DNA of 63,082 bases from Corynebacterium sp. UBA2622. GTDB taxonomy: Bacteria; Actinomycetota; Actinomycetes; Mycobacteriales; Mycobacteriaceae. The notes under the pieces are model-generated. The model saw only the letters and a list, made by a program, of their open reading frames with translations, was not told the origin of the DNA and made no database searches. Within the stretch, counting starts at the first letter, position 1. The number at the start of each line of letters is the position of its first letter. The position numbers and the translations under genes are program-made. The stretch is taken from the NCBI RefSeq assembly GCF_002339505.1, contig NZ_DDJO01000021.1, forward strand, positions 37,794-100,875, given 5' to 3'. Of this stretch, positions 42,735 through 51,411 are shown one piece after another.

Positions 42735-44240
42735 TTACTCCGCTGGCGCATACGGGGTAACGGCGCGGGCAGCGCGCAGGCGCGCGAGCGTTGACTCCCT
42801 GCCCAGCAGCTCCATGGACTCGAACAGCGGCGGGGACACCGCGGCACCGGAAATGCCCACGCGCAGGGCGCCGAACGCGGTGCGGGGCTTGAGCTCCAGG
42901 TCCTCGATGAGGGCCTTGTTCAGGGCCGCCTCGATCTTTTCGGTGGTCCAGTCTCCCTCCCCAAGGGCCTCGAGGGCGGCGATGCCGGCATCGAGGGGCT
43001 GGACGGCTGCCTCCTTGAGGTTCTTGCGGGCCGACTTTTCGTCGAGCTCAAGGTCGGCGTCGGCGGTGACGAGGAACTTGAGCAGGCCGTAGGCATCGGA
43101 CAGCACCTTGATGCGCGTCTGCACCAGGTCCGCCGCGACCGCGAACTTCTCCGCGGGGTAATCGGTCGGGAAGTCGGTGAACTCGGTGAGGTAGTCGCGC
43201 AGGCGCCCGGCGAAGTCGGCGGGGTCCAGCAGGCGGATGTGGTCCGCGTTGATGGCCTCGAGCTTCTTCTGGTCGAAGCGCGCGGGGTTGCCCAGCACAT
43301 CCGAGACGTCGAAGGCCTCGATGAGCTCGTCGGCGGTGAAGATGTCCTTGTCGGCAGACAGCGACCACCCCAGCAGCGCGAGGTAGTTGATCATGCCCTC
43401 GGGGATGATGCCGTTGTCGCGGTGGTTGAACAGGTTGGATTCCGGGTCGCGCTTGGAGAGCTTCTTGTTGCCCTGGCCCATGACGAAGGGCAGGTGGCCG
43501 AACTGCGGGGTGAAGCTGGTGACGCCGATGCGCTGCAGGGCCGCGTACATCGCCAGCTGGCGCGGCGTGGAGGAGAGCAGGTCCTCGCCGCGCAGGACGT
43601 GGGTGATCTGCATAAGCGCGTCGTCAACCGGGTTGACGAGCGTGTAGAGCGGCGCCCCGTTGGAGCGCGCGACGACGTAGTCGGGCTGCGTCTCGGATTT
43701 GAAGGTCACCTCGCCGCGCACGAGGTCGGTCCAGGTCCAGTCCTGGTCGGGCATGCGCAGGCGCCAGACGGGTTTGCGGCCCTCGGCCTCGAAGGCGGCG
43801 ATTTGGGCGTCGCTAAGCTCGCGGTCGAAGTTGTCGTAGCCGAGCTGCGGGTCCCGGCCGGCTGCCTTGTGGCGCTCCTGCACCTCTTCGTTCGAGGAGT
43901 AGGAGGGGTAGACCTCGCCCGCCTCGATGAGCTTGTTCAGCACGTCCTTGTAGATGTCCATGCGCTGCGACTGGCGGTACGGCTCGTGCGGCCCGCCCTT
44001 GACCACTCCCTCGTCCCAGTCCATGCCGAGCCAGGTCAGGGAGTCGATGATCGCCTGGTAGGACTCCTCCGAGTCACGTGCCGCGTCGGTGTCCTCGATG
44101 CGGAAGACGAGGGTGCCGCCGCTGTGGCGGGCCTGGGCCCAGTTGAACAGGGCCGTGCGGACCATCCCGACGTGCGGGGTACCGGTCGGGGAAGGGCAAA
44201 AGCGGACGCGCATGGGCGCGGTGGCGGGGGTTTCAGTCAT
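42735..44240 (-). CDS. gltX: glutamyl-tRNA synthetase
   Basis: This 501-residue class I synthetase has its HIGH motif in SPTGTPHVGMVRTAL (HVGM) and its KMSKS motif as KKLSKRD. The substrate residues in FRIEDTDAARDSEES and the long C-terminal anticodon-binding helical domain are present. In actinobacteria lacking GlnRS the enzyme charges both tRNA-Glu and tRNA-Gln, the latter corrected by GatCAB. Both tRNA genes directly follow it here. The start gives MTETPATAPMRVRFCPSPTG; M10 is an alternative. Confidence 0.97.
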   Translation of the reverse strand: MTETPATAPMRVRFCPSPTGTPHVGMVRTALFNWAQARHSGGTLVFRIEDTDAARDSEESYQAIIDSLTWLGMDWDEGVVKGGPHEPYRQSQRMDIYKDVLNKLIEAGEVYPSYSSNEEVQERHKAAGRDPQLGYDNFDRELSDAQIAAFEAEGRKPVWRLRMPDQDWTWTDLVRGEVTFKSETQPDYVVARSNGAPLYTLVNPVDDALMQITHVLRGEDLLSSTPRQLAMYAALQRIGVTSFTPQFGHLPFVMGQGNKKLSKRDPESNLFNHRDNGIIPEGMINYLALLGWSLSADKDIFTADELIEAFDVSDVLGNPARFDQKKLEAINADHIRLLDPADFAGRLRDYLTEFTDFPTDYPAEKFAVAADLVQTRIKVLSDAYGLLKFLVTADADLELDEKSARKNLKEAAVQPLDAGIAALEALGEGDWTTEKIEAALNKALIEDLELKPRTAFGALRVGISGAAVSPPLFESMELLGRESTLARLRAARAVTPYAPAE

Positions 44241-44307
44241 GCCGACAATCGTAGCGCCCGGCCCCGCCCCGCCCGAGGTGGGTGCGGGGCGGCCCCGGCG
44301 CGGGCAC

Positions 44308-44313
44308 TACACT
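44308..44313 (+). promoter_or_regulatory. -10 box for leaderless isochorismate synthase transcript
   Basis: TACACT (TANANT type) ends eight bases before the ATG at 44322, with no Shine-Dalgarno sequence between. Confidence 0.6.
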
Positions 44314-44321
44314 GTGGCCCC

Positions 44322-45437
44322 ATGTCTTCAGCGCGCCCCTCAACCGCCCCCGACTTCCTGCTCTCCCGCAGCACCGGGTCCGTCCGCACCCAGGGCGCCG
44401 CGGCGACCTTCACGGACGCGTGGGACGCGATCGACGCCCTGAACAGTGGGAATGCCGAGATGGTCGTGGGTGCGCTCCCCTTCGAGCGCGATGCGGCGGC
44501 GGCCCTGACCGTTCCCGAGACAATCGTGCGGGAGCCGGGGACGCTCGAGCCGCACCCCTACTATCGCGTCGGGCCCGGCTCGAGGCTCACGGCGAGGGTG
44601 CGCGAGCTCGACCCGGCGCCCGAAGAGCATTTGCGACGCATCGAGGCGGCCGTTTCCACGATCCAGGGCTCCGCGCTGGAGAAGGTCGTGCTCGCCCGCG
44701 CCGTCGACATCGACTTCGATCCCCCGGTGGACCCGCGCCTCGTGGCCGCACGGCTCATCGACCTCTCCCTCACCCGCGACGGCTTCATCGCCGACCTCAC
44801 CCCCTCCGGCCGGCGCGGGCATTTCCTGGTCGGCTCCTCCCCCGAGGTCCTGGTGCGCCGCCGGGGCGCCAAGGTGAGCTCATTCCCGCTGGCGGGCTCC
44901 GCGCCGCGCCACCCCGACGACCCGGATGCCGACCGCGCCGCGGGCCGCGCGCTCCACGACTCCGCCAAGGACCTCGACGAGCACGCCTTCGTGGTCGACC
45001 ACATCCGCCGGGTGCTCTCGCCCCTGTGCTCCCACCTGGATATTCCGGAGCGCCCCCGCCTGGAGCGGACGAGCGAGATGTGGCACCTGGCCACGCCCGT
45101 CGAGGGGGTGTTGAAGGACCCGTCCCTCAACGCTCTCGACCTGGCGACGCGCCTCTACCCCACTCCCGCGGTGTGCGGTACACCACAGGACGCGGCCGAG
45201 GCGCTCATCACGACCGCCGAGTCCGACCGCGGCTTCTACGCCGGGGCCGTGGGTTTCACCGACGCCAACGGCGACGGCGAGTACATGGTGGCCATCCGCT
45301 GCGCCGAGGTCAACGCCGCGGGCACAGCGGCGCGCGCCTGGGCCGGTGGGGGCCTCGTCGCGGGGTCCGACCCGCAGGCGGAGCTCGACGAGACGACGGC
45401 CAAGCTGCGCACGATCATGCGCGCTTTCGGCCTCTAG
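44322..45437 (+). CDS. isochorismate synthase (chorismate-binding family)
   Basis: This 371-residue enzyme converts chorismate to isochorismate, the entry to menaquinone or to catechol siderophores. The chorismate-binding domain has the general-base lysine segment ALEKVVLARAVDIDF. FLVGSSPEVLVRR, FPLAGSAPRHPDD and TPAVCGTPQDAAEAL follow, and CAEVNAAGTAARAWAGGGLVAGSDPQAELDET holds metal-binding acids. No menaquinone or siderophore genes lie beside it, so menF versus entC cannot be decided; menaquinone is more likely for a Corynebacterium. It is convergent with the odx-like gene, 6 bases apart. Confidence 0.88.
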   Translation: MSSARPSTAPDFLLSRSTGSVRTQGAAATFTDAWDAIDALNSGNAEMVVGALPFERDAAAALTVPETIVREPGTLEPHPYYRVGPGSRLTARVRELDPAPEEHLRRIEAAVSTIQGSALEKVVLARAVDIDFDPPVDPRLVAARLIDLSLTRDGFIADLTPSGRRGHFLVGSSPEVLVRRRGAKVSSFPLAGSAPRHPDDPDADRAAGRALHDSAKDLDEHAFVVDHIRRVLSPLCSHLDIPERPRLERTSEMWHLATPVEGVLKDPSLNALDLATRLYPTPAVCGTPQDAAEALITTAESDRGFYAGAVGFTDANGDGEYMVAIRCAEVNAAGTAARAWAGGGLVAGSDPQAELDETTAKLRTIMRAFGL

Positions 45438-45443
45438 CCCGTC

Positions 45444-46235
45444 CTAGGCGCGTTCGATCGGGTTCCCCAGCGTGCCGATGCCCGGAATCTCCACCTGGAT
45501 GTAATCGCCCGGCACCATCTCGGCGGTGCCCGCCGGGGAGCCCGTGCAGATGACATCGCCCGGCAGGAGGGTGAAGGAGGCGGTGATGAACTCGATGATC
45601 TCGCCGAGGTTCATGATCATCTGGTTGGAGTTGGAGTCCTGCTTCGTTTCCGTCGTGCCCTCGTGCGTGAGGTGCGCCTTGATCGGGGTGTCGGAGAAGT
45701 CGAACTTGTCCAAGTCGGTCTCGATCCAGGGTCCGAGCGGGCAGAAGGTGTCGATGCCCTTCGCCCGCGCCCACTGCCCGTCCGCGAACTGCAGGTCGCG
45801 GGAGGAGACGTCGTTGACGATGGTCACGCCGCGCACGACGGACTTCCAGTCCTCGGCCTTGACGTTCTTGCAGGGCGTTCCGATCACCAGGGCCATCTCG
45901 CCCTCGAACTCGACCTTGGTGGCGAAGTCGGGAATCTTGATGGGTGACTCGGGGCCGATGACGGCTGTCGGCGGTTTGATGAACAGCGTGGGCGGGAGGT
46001 GCTCGGCGGACTGCTTGAACACCTCGGCCACGTGGTCCGCGTAGTTGCGGCCGATGGCCACGACCTTCGACGGCAGCATGGGGGCCAACAGGCGGACCTC
46101 ACCCAGCGGCCACTCCCTGCCTGTGTACTCGGGGTCGGTGAAGGGGGTGCCGGCGATGGCCTTCGCCGTGGTCCCCTCGTCGTCGATGACGGCGAACGTC
46201 ATTCCTTCGGGTGTCGCAATTCGTCCAAAACGCAT
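45444..46235 (-). CDS. odx: FAH-family protein, probable oxaloacetate decarboxylase
   Basis: This 263-residue fumarylacetoacetate-hydrolase-fold protein has metal-site motifs VEFEGEMALVIG, NDVSSRDLQFADGQWARAKGIDTFCPLGPWI and GDVICTGSPAGT. Its sequence and position (next to gltX and dnaQ-like) fit C. glutamicum Cg1458, shown to be the Mn-dependent oxaloacetate decarboxylase Odx that makes pyruvate. The start was placed at MRFGRIATPEGM. Other FAH substrates (acylpyruvates) remain possible, as the fold is promiscuous. Confidence 0.85.
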   Translation of the reverse strand: MRFGRIATPEGMTFAVIDDEGTTAKAIAGTPFTDPEYTGREWPLGEVRLLAPMLPSKVVAIGRNYADHVAEVFKQSAEHLPPTLFIKPPTAVIGPESPIKIPDFATKVEFEGEMALVIGTPCKNVKAEDWKSVVRGVTIVNDVSSRDLQFADGQWARAKGIDTFCPLGPWIETDLDKFDFSDTPIKAHLTHEGTTETKQDSNSNQMIMNLGEIIEFITASFTLLPGDVICTGSPAGTAEMVPGDYIQVEIPGIGTLGNPIERA

Positions 46236-46262
46236 GCGGACGAGCATACCCGGTGGCCCGGG

Positions 46263-46823
46263 TCACTCCGCGGTGAGAGCGAGGTAGAGCTCGGCGCAGG
46301 CGATGGCGTCCGTCAGGGCGTCGTGGTTGCCGTAGTCGGGAAGACCGTAGCGCCGCCGCACCCGCGCCAAGCGCAGGTCCTCCCCGCGAGGGTAGGTGCC
46401 CATGCACTCCATGTGGCGGCGCTCCAGCGCGAAGGTGTCCACGACCTCAGACTCCCGGAACCGCCGCACCCTCCCGCGCGCCCGCCTGTAGGCGTGGCCG
46501 AGGAAACCCGTCTCCATCTCCGCGTAGTGGGCGAGCAGCAGCCGGCCCTCCAGGGCCCGGTCGAGCTCGTCGAGGATGACGGCGAGGTCCACGCCGTCCA
46601 GGGCGATGTCGTCGTCCGTCACGCCGTGCAGCGTGGCTGACTCCCCCACCTCCGCCCCCGCGACGAGGAAGCGCCGCGCGCCGGAGAGCTCGATCACCCG
46701 GTCCGTCACCGGCACCCAGCCGACTGAGACGAGCTGGTCGCGGCCCGGGCGCAGGCCGGTTGTCTCGACGTCCACGGCGAGGAGGTGGGCGCCGTCAAGC
46801 GTGCTCTTCTTCCTGCGAAACAC
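46263..46823 (-). CDS. DnaQ-like 3'-5' exonuclease domain protein
   Basis: This 186-residue protein has the DEDDh exonuclease motifs: Exo I in AVDVETTGLRPGRDQLVSVGW, Exo II around LLLAHYAEMETGFLGHAY, and Exo III in NHDALTDAIACAELYLAL (His and Asp). It starts immediately after the DUF294-type gene stop (no bases between), implying coupled expression. This exonuclease/DUF294 pair occurs together in many bacteria, so it is more likely a signalling or RNA/nucleotide-turnover partner than the replicative proofreading subunit. Confidence 0.88.
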   Translation of the reverse strand: MFRRKKSTLDGAHLLAVDVETTGLRPGRDQLVSVGWVPVTDRVIELSGARRFLVAGAEVGESATLHGVTDDDIALDGVDLAVILDELDRALEGRLLLAHYAEMETGFLGHAYRRARGRVRRFRESEVVDTFALERRHMECMGTYPRGEDLRLARVRRRYGLPDYGNHDALTDAIACAELYLALTAE

Positions 46824-48677
46824 CTAAACCGCCCTGACGGGGTATCGGTTGCTCAGGGCCGACTGCATCGACTTGATCACGCCGAACGCGTCGCGCAGGG
46901 CGTCGCGCTCGCGGCCGGGAAGCTGCTTCGGGTCGATGTGGTAGTCGGGGCTTCCGCCTGCGCGCACCTGCCGCGCCTGGTGGCGCAGCGCGAGGTTGGT
47001 CAGGTATTCGTAGGCGCCTGCGAGGTCCTCCGCGCCGCGCTCCGAGATCGTCTCGCCCGACGACGCCCTGATGCGGGCCAGGGTGTCCACCTCCGCTACC
47101 CCGGCGGTGATGGCGTAGAGCCTGGCCATCTGCACGACCGCGGCGGTACCACCCTTCTTCACGTCCAGCGTGTCGGCGTATTCGCCGCTTCGCTCCACCA
47201 CGAGGCCCCGGAAGAACCCGAGCGGAGGCTCGCGCCACGTTGCCAGGGCAGCGAGGTGCGTGTGCAGGCGCTGGGAGGCATGGGCCCCGGCCACGGCGTT
47301 GGCGTGGACGCGGGCGGCCATGTCGGCGTCGCCGAAGACGCAGCGGAAGTCGAAGAAAACCTGGGCGTGCAGGAGGGCGTCGGGCTCGGGGGCCGTGATC
47401 CAGCCGTGGAAGGTGCGGTCCCACTCGGACTCCGTCATGCGCCACTGCGGGGACATGGCCATCATCCCGCCCGGGCACAGCATCTGGCCCGCGCCGGCGA
47501 GGCCGGTGCAGACGAACTCGCTCAGGCGCGCGAAGTATTCGCCGTGGGCTGCTTCGTCGTAGGAGTCGTCGAGCACCAGCGCGTTGTCCTGGTCCGAGGC
47601 CGGCCCCATCTCGTGGCGCGCCTGCGACCCCACAGCGACGAAGGCGAAGGGAATCGGCGCGGGCCCGAGCGCCTCGGTCGCCAGCGCGAACAGCCGACGC
47701 GCGACGGCGTCGGCGATGCTTGTCAGCAGCCGCTGCGCCTCGAAGGCGGAGGCACCCCGCTCCAGGAAGCGTGCCGCGACATCCGCTGCACGGCGGTACG
47801 CCCCCTCCAGCTCGTGCACGTCGGCGCGCTCCACGGCGGCGGAGAGGTAGATGGGGTCCATCTGCAGCGGGCGCATGATGTCGCTGCCGGTGGCCACGCC
47901 GATGATCCCCCCGGCACCCTCCACGGGCAGGTGGTGGAAGCCCAGCTCGCCCATGAGCAGCATCGCCTCGAAAACCATCGTGTCCTCGCCGATTGTGCGC
48001 ACGGGGAAGGTCGCCACCTCGCGGACCGGCAGGCGCGGGTCGAGCATCGGGGCGACCACCCGCGAGCGCAGGTCGCGGTCAGTGAGGATGCCGGTTTCAC
48101 CCGCGCCCTCCACGAGGATGTAGGAGGAACGGTTGTCGCGCATCGTCTGCGCGGCCTCCGCAATGCTTGCCGACGCCCCGATCGCCACCACCGGGCGGCC
48201 TAAAACGAGGCCTCCCATCGGGGTGCGCAGGACATCCGCCGCGGAGTGGCCCTCGCGCAGCTCGTCGGCTGCGGCGCGGATGCGGCGGGACTGGGAGAGG
48301 AAGTAGCGCTCGATCCCCGGGTGGGCGGCGACGAGGGAACGGAAGGCGTCGCGCGGGAGGATGAGCAGGACGCAGTCCTCGACGGCCTCCATGGTGTAGC
48401 GGGAGACGGGGTCGTCGACAAGCGTGGAGTAGCCGAAGTTGCGGCCGGCGTCCCTGCGGTCGAGCAGGATGCCCTCGCCGTCCATGACGTCGACGGCGCC
48501 GGAGCGGATGATGTAGAGGTTGTTGTTCTCGGTGCCGGCCCCGATGATCCGGCGCCCGCGGCGGACGTAGGTGATGCCCATCTGCCCGGGCAGCGCGCGC
48601 AGCGTCTCTGCCGGCAGATGTGCAAACGGCTCCTGCCCCGAAAGGAAGGAGCCGATCTCCTCGAGTTCTACTTTCAT
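46824..48677 (-). CDS. cyclic-nucleotide-binding, CBS and DUF294 nucleotidyltransferase-like protein
   Basis: This 617-residue signalling protein has four parts. A cNMP-binding domain (about 15-135: YIIRSGAVDVMDGEGILLDRRDAGRNFGY) comes first. A CBS pair (about 155-280: TGILTDRDLRSRVV, IGVATGSDIMRP) follows. The DUF294 nucleotidyltransferase-like domain has the motif FVAVGSQARHEMGPASDQDNALVL (GS...D.D). A C-terminal DUF294_C helical domain ends it. The ATG at 48677 is preferred over a TTG six bases upstream. The family resembles GlnD-like transferases; its target is unknown. It is followed directly by the exonuclease gene. Confidence 0.88.
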   Translation of the reverse strand: MKVELEEIGSFLSGQEPFAHLPAETLRALPGQMGITYVRRGRRIIGAGTENNNLYIIRSGAVDVMDGEGILLDRRDAGRNFGYSTLVDDPVSRYTMEAVEDCVLLILPRDAFRSLVAAHPGIERYFLSQSRRIRAAADELREGHSAADVLRTPMGGLVLGRPVVAIGASASIAEAAQTMRDNRSSYILVEGAGETGILTDRDLRSRVVAPMLDPRLPVREVATFPVRTIGEDTMVFEAMLLMGELGFHHLPVEGAGGIIGVATGSDIMRPLQMDPIYLSAAVERADVHELEGAYRRAADVAARFLERGASAFEAQRLLTSIADAVARRLFALATEALGPAPIPFAFVAVGSQARHEMGPASDQDNALVLDDSYDEAAHGEYFARLSEFVCTGLAGAGQMLCPGGMMAMSPQWRMTESEWDRTFHGWITAPEPDALLHAQVFFDFRCVFGDADMAARVHANAVAGAHASQRLHTHLAALATWREPPLGFFRGLVVERSGEYADTLDVKKGGTAAVVQMARLYAITAGVAEVDTLARIRASSGETISERGAEDLAGAYEYLTNLALRHQARQVRAGGSPDYHIDPKQLPGRERDALRDAFGVIKSMQSALSNRYPVRAV

Positions 48678-48719
48678 GCCCAAAACTTTAGCGCGCCCGC
48701 GGGGCGGCCAGAGGCGTTT

Positions 48720-50237
48720 TTACTGGTAGCTGACGAACCAGGGCCGCGGCGAGACCTCGTTGTACGTCTGCTCCGGGGTGAACATCGGCATGTCCTCGTC
48801 GATGAAGTTCTTCCAGGCGAGGAAGAAGTTCGGGTCCAGACCCTGGCGCAGCACGTTCCAGGTGTCGTACTTCTGGTCCGGCGAGCCGTGCCCGTCGGCG
48901 TGCAGGACGTAGGCCAGCTCGGGGTGGTCGGTGCGGATGTTCTCCCGGTCGGGGAACATGGCCACCTGGAACTGGTGCAGGACGAATGCCTTCTGCGGGA
49001 GGTGGTTGTCGCGGGTGAGCTGGGCCAGCCAGTCGGCGGCCGTGTTGATCTCCTCCGCCGTCGCCGAGCCCACGCGCGAGAGCGGCTGCTCGCCGGGGTT
49101 GAGCTTCCACTCGGCGTCGAGGGCGAGGCCCACGTTCGGGCGCTTCAGCAGGTCCTCGTACATCTTCGCCTGGCGCAGGAAGTCGCCCTGGCCGGGCTGG
49201 AGATCGAGCACGGCGTAACCGCCAGCCTGGGTGATGGCGTCAACGTAGGGTGCCACCTCGGCCGGGTCCGTCTCGTTGGAATAGTCGCCGTCGCCGCCGG
49301 GAGCGTCGGAGGCGACCGTGACGATGATCTCGAAGGCCGGCACGATGGGCTGCGGGTCCAGCGGCGCGTATTTCTCCGCGTACTGCTTGGCCAGTTCGGC
49401 GGCCTCCGAGGGCCCCTGCTCCCCCATCACGCCGAGCGCGGGCCCGGAAGGGTGGCCGTAGAGCGCGACCATGCGCCGGCCCGGGAAGACCAGGCCGCCG
49501 CCACCGGGGAGCTCGCCGTTGCCGGCCAGCTGGGCGCGCTCGCTGTAGTTGTCGGTGCTTCCCCACTGCTCCCCGAGGGCGATGGTGTCCTGCGAGGTGA
49601 CGGTCTTCATCGACTCGCTGGTCGCGCGCGGGTCGGGGGCGGGCAGGACGTGCACGTCGGCACCGGCCGCGCGGGCGGTTGCGGCAGCCGCCATGGAGGT
49701 GGCGCCGGTGGCGAACATCGGGGGCAGCTGAAGGTCGAGGGGCTGCGCGGGCTGCTGCCCGGCCACCGCGGCGACATCCGAGCCCGGCTCGGCGGAACCG
49801 ACCGGCTGGGTGTTCTGCGCATCGGAGTCGTCCCCGGGGACGTTGACCACGCGCTTCGCGCCGAGGCGCTGGACCTCCCCGTCCACCGCGGCGTCCTTGC
49901 CGGGCAGGCGCACCAGCATGGGGGCGCCCAGCTTGTTCGCCACCGCCGCGGCGCGCAGCTGGTCGTCGCGGGCGGGTCCGGACACGACCACCGCGTCCGA
50001 CTTCTCGAAGAGTCTCCGCGAGACCTCCGCGCCGGTGCCGTCGGCGTCGGCGATGACCTCCTGCCCGTGCGTTTCCAGGCGCTTGGCGTTCTTCGCCCCG
50101 CCCGTGGACCCCCCGTTCGCCTTCCCGCCCGATGACCCGTCGCCGCACCCGGTGAGCACCAGCGCGGCCGAGACGGCGATCGCGCCGAGTCCGAGGGCAC
50201 CCGTGCGGGCCCGTGTCCGTGTGGAGGTGAGGTTCAT
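48720..50237 (-). CDS. lipoprotein with cell-wall-binding-repeat-2-like segment
   Basis: This 505-residue secreted lipoprotein has signal peptide residues 1-31 with lipobox LTGC. A Gly/Ser-rich linker follows, then a region similar to CWB2 repeats (AVVVSGPARDDQLRAAAVAN, KLGAPMLVRL, RLGAKRVVNVPGD). The larger C-terminal half (about 230-505) looks like an alpha/beta domain of unknown function (VFPGRRMVALYGHPSGPALGVMGEQGP, VGLALDAEWKLNPGEQP), conserved in corynebacteria from memory. It is related over the CWB2-like part to the shorter lipoprotein at 53131. A cell-surface role is likely; the function is unknown. Confidence 0.75.
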   Translation of the reverse strand: MNLTSTRTRARTGALGLGAIAVSAALVLTGCGDGSSGGKANGGSTGGAKNAKRLETHGQEVIADADGTGAEVSRRLFEKSDAVVVSGPARDDQLRAAAVANKLGAPMLVRLPGKDAAVDGEVQRLGAKRVVNVPGDDSDAQNTQPVGSAEPGSDVAAVAGQQPAQPLDLQLPPMFATGATSMAAAATARAAGADVHVLPAPDPRATSESMKTVTSQDTIALGEQWGSTDNYSERAQLAGNGELPGGGGLVFPGRRMVALYGHPSGPALGVMGEQGPSEAAELAKQYAEKYAPLDPQPIVPAFEIIVTVASDAPGGDGDYSNETDPAEVAPYVDAITQAGGYAVLDLQPGQGDFLRQAKMYEDLLKRPNVGLALDAEWKLNPGEQPLSRVGSATAEEINTAADWLAQLTRDNHLPQKAFVLHQFQVAMFPDRENIRTDHPELAYVLHADGHGSPDQKYDTWNVLRQGLDPNFFLAWKNFIDEDMPMFTPEQTYNEVSPRPWFVSYQ

Positions 50238-50323
50238 GTGTGTCCTTCCCCGGCGCGGCGCGCCCGGTCGTGCTTGCTGTGCTGGTCGTCGGGGGCCGCG
50301 GCGGGGCGAGCCCGCGTCATACC

Positions 50324-51340
50324 CTACTTCACGGCCGCGGCAATCCGGTCGCCCACCTCGGCGGTGCGCACGGGCGCGCCCCCGCGGGCGGCCACGTCGG
50401 CTTCCACCGCGTCCTCGATGCGCACCGCGTTGTCCTCATCGCCGAGCCAGCGCAGCATCATCGCCACCGAGAGGATCATCGCGGTCGGGTCGGCGACGCC
50501 CTTGCCCGCGATGTCGGGGGCCGATCCGTGGACCGGCTCGAACATGGAGGGGTTGGCCCGGGAGGCGTCGATGTTGCCCGAGCATGCCTGGCCCACCCCT
50601 CCGGTGACGGCGCCGGCGAGGTCGGTGAGGATGTCGCCGAAGAGGTTGTCGGTGACGATGACGTCGTAGCGCTGCGGGTCGGTGACCATGTAGATGGTGG
50701 CGGCGTCGATGTGGTTGTAGTCCACCTCGACGTCGGGGTACTCGCGCGCGACGTCGTCGACGGTTTTCTGCCACAACCCGCCGGCGTTGACCAGAACGTT
50801 CGTCTTATGCACGAGCGTGAGCTTTCCCCGCCGGGCCGCGGCGGTCTCGAAGGCGTGGCGCACCAGGCGCTCCACTCCGAAGCGGGTGTTCTGGGAGACC
50901 TCGCACGCGACCTCGTGCGGCGTCCCCTCGCGCAGTGTTCCGCCGTTGCCGGCGTAGAGGCTCTCGGTGCCCTCGCGTACGACCACGAAGTCGATGTCGC
51001 CGGGGTTGGCCAGAGGGCTTATCGACGACGGGTAGAGACGCGACGGGCGGAGGTTGACGAAGTGGTCCAGCTTGGAGCGCAGGGGCAGGAGGAGGCCGCG
51101 CTCCAGGACGCCGGACGGGACGCGGGCGGGATCGCCGATCGCCCCGAGCAGGATCGCGTCGTGCTCGCGCAGGCTGTCCAGGTCGTCGTCGGTGAGAAGC
51201 TCGCCGTTGCGCAGGTAGCGGCGCGCGCCGAGGTCGTAGTCGGTGGTGTGGACATCGTCACGCACCGCGCGGAGGACCTTCAGGCCCTCCGCCATCACCT
51301 CGGTGCCGATGCCATCTCCGGCGATAACCGCGATCTTCAT
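50324..51340 (-). CDS. leuB: 3-isopropylmalate dehydrogenase
   Basis: This 338-residue NAD-dependent enzyme oxidises and decarboxylates 3-isopropylmalate in leucine synthesis. IAVIAGDGIGTEVMAEGLKVL, LLLPLRSKLDHFVNLRP, TVDDVAREYPDVEVDYNHIDAATIYMV and NLFGDILTDLAGAVTGGVG bind substrate and metal. FEPVHGSAPDIAGKGVADPTA binds NAD. The ATG of MKIAVIAGDG is used. leuCD and ltbR lie 30 kb away at 17559-20376. Confidence 0.97.
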   Translation of the reverse strand: MKIAVIAGDGIGTEVMAEGLKVLRAVRDDVHTTDYDLGARRYLRNGELLTDDDLDSLREHDAILLGAIGDPARVPSGVLERGLLLPLRSKLDHFVNLRPSRLYPSSISPLANPGDIDFVVVREGTESLYAGNGGTLREGTPHEVACEVSQNTRFGVERLVRHAFETAAARRGKLTLVHKTNVLVNAGGLWQKTVDDVAREYPDVEVDYNHIDAATIYMVTDPQRYDVIVTDNLFGDILTDLAGAVTGGVGQACSGNIDASRANPSMFEPVHGSAPDIAGKGVADPTAMILSVAMMLRWLGDEDNAVRIEDAVEADVAARGGAPVRTAEVGDRIAAAVK

Positions 51341-51411
51341 TTTTTGGGATTCCTTTCTCACCTGATGGACTGTGCGTTCAGCCTATCAGGCGGGCGGCTC
51401 CCCGGGTCGGG

